Source: Phycisphaerae bacterium (GTDB lineage: Bacteria; Chloroflexota; Anaerolineae; 4572-78; J111). Taken from it: DNA of 64,000 bases. Shown here piece after piece: positions 63,273 to 64,000 of this stretch. The notes beneath the pieces were generated by a model that saw only the letters and a list, made by a program, of their open reading frames with translations, did no database searches and was not told the origin of the DNA. A program made the position numbers and the translations under genes. Every line of letters begins with the position of its first letter. The stretch's first letter is position 1. The stretch covers positions 17,457 through 81,456 of the forward strand of contig JANQQF010000065.1 of NCBI GenBank assembly GCA_028285035.1. Direction: 5' to 3'.

Positions 63273-64000
63273 ATGCTAAATATCCAAGAGCTAATGGATG
63301 ATGCCAAGTGTTATGCTGAGGTACGCAAAATTCGATGGCCTGACGGGGTAAAGTGCCCCAAATGTGGATCGGCCCAAGTAAAGAAACGGGGTAAACACAG
63401 TCGTCAGAAGGAGCGGCAACGCTATCATTGTCGAGGGTGTGATAAACAGTTTGATGATTTAAGCGATACCATCTTCGAAGGACACCACCAACCATTGAAA
63501 GTCTGGATTTTGTGCCTGTACTTTATGGGGCTCAATCTCTCCAACCAACAGATTGCCCAAGAATTGGGTCTGAATAAGAGTGATATGCAAGAGATGACGA
63601 CCCAATTGCGCAGCGGTGTGGTGGAGAAAAAAAGCCGGTAGAGTTGCAGGGAGATATCGAGTGTGATGAAGTCTACGTGGTGGCGGGGCACAAAGGTCAG
63701 CCTGCGGCTGTGGCTCGGCAAGGCCGTCTGGGTCGGCGACGGCGGCTCAAGGGGAAACGTGGCCGAGGGACCCTGCAAGCTGAAAAACCACCCATCTTGG
63801 GGATCCTGCAACGGGGTGGGCAAGTGGTTATTCAAATGCTGGAAAATGTGAAACAAGCCACCATCAAACCCTTGATCAAGCAGACGGTTCAACCCGGTAG
63901 TCTCATCTATACCGACGAGTACAACATCTACAATCGCCTCACTCAATGGGGCTATTCTCACAAAACTGTCAACCATTCTCAAGGTGAGTATGCCCGAGAT
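63273..64000 (+). mobile_element. IS1595-type transposase with a frameshift, running off the window
   Basis: The first frame (63273..63641) gives 122 residues with a zinc ribbon (CPKC near 28-31 and CRGC near 53-56) and the NLSNQQIAQELGLNKS helix typical of IS1595/ISXO2 transposases. It stops at 63639-63641. A -1 shift at the run of seven A at 63628-63634 opens a frame that continues to the window end with the catalytic segment ECDEVYVVAGHKGQ and a YTDEYNIYNRL motif. Either the enzyme is made by programmed or transcriptional slippage, the element is dead, or the A run is a sequencing error. Terminal repeats could not be assigned; the left end should lie near 63190-63260. Confidence 0.8.

Overview
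The window comes from a phototrophic member of the Chloroflexota with moderate to low GC. The best guide is a single 629-residue gene (18149..20038, minus) that fuses the L and M subunits of a type II reaction centre, as in Roseiflexus. The two light-harvesting peptides, the tetrahaem PufC and an auracyanin lipoprotein fit the same group. No chlorosome genes are in view. I cannot name a genus; the large single photosynthesis cluster with PuhE and a BchO-like hydrolase suggests a lineage distinct from the well-known cultures, but that is inference.

Region 1 (1..28071) is a photosynthesis gene cluster. On the minus strand it reads pufB, pufA, pufLM, pufC, bchG, bchP, puhE, bchO-like, bchF, bchC, bchX, a membrane-anchored helix-hairpin-helix protein, bchY, bchZ, pucC, a lipoprotein, a 49-residue membrane peptide, bchI, then (past one small plus-strand gene) bchN, bchB and the start of bchL. 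Together these cover much of bacteriochlorophyll a synthesis: Mg-chelatase I, both dark-operative reductases (BchLNB and BchXYZ), C3 hydration and oxidation, esterification and tail reduction. bchH, bchD, bchM and the cyclase are outside the window. A MerR/B12-binding regulator of the CarH/LitR type is transcribed away from pufB. Beyond it lie crtB, a second PucC-like transporter, a membrane-anchored cytochrome c, auracyanin and hemA.

Region 2 (28072..39500) is ordinary metabolism: an MFS exporter, NudC, a dihydropyrimidinase-like amidohydrolase, a DsbD-N-like lipoprotein coupled to a histone-deacetylase-family hydrolase, mannonate dehydratase, a LarA-like protein, a GNAT acetyltransferase and L-lactate dehydrogenase.

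Region 3 (39529..49191) is a two-sided aromatic catabolic locus. On the minus strand are an FAD monooxygenase/old-yellow-enzyme fusion, an SDR, an enoyl-CoA hydratase, a RidA protein and an acyl-CoA dehydrogenase. On the plus strand are a PaaX-type regulator, an aryl-CoA ligase and tryptophan 2,3-dioxygenase. This fits aerobic tryptophan/kynurenine to anthraniloyl-CoA breakdown.

Region 4 (49220..64000) is accessory: a HEAT-like protein with a Lys-rich tail, an effector-associated-domain-like adaptor, TypA with a structured leader, a polytopic membrane protein, a BlaI/M56-peptidase pair with a likely co-regulated thioredoxin-like gene, a carbamoyltransferase, and a run of unrecognised small and membrane proteins that is broken at its upstream end by an IS1595-like element running off the window. 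Intergenic inverted repeats of several kinds are frequent from 33 kb onward. I saw no rRNA, tRNA or CRISPR array.
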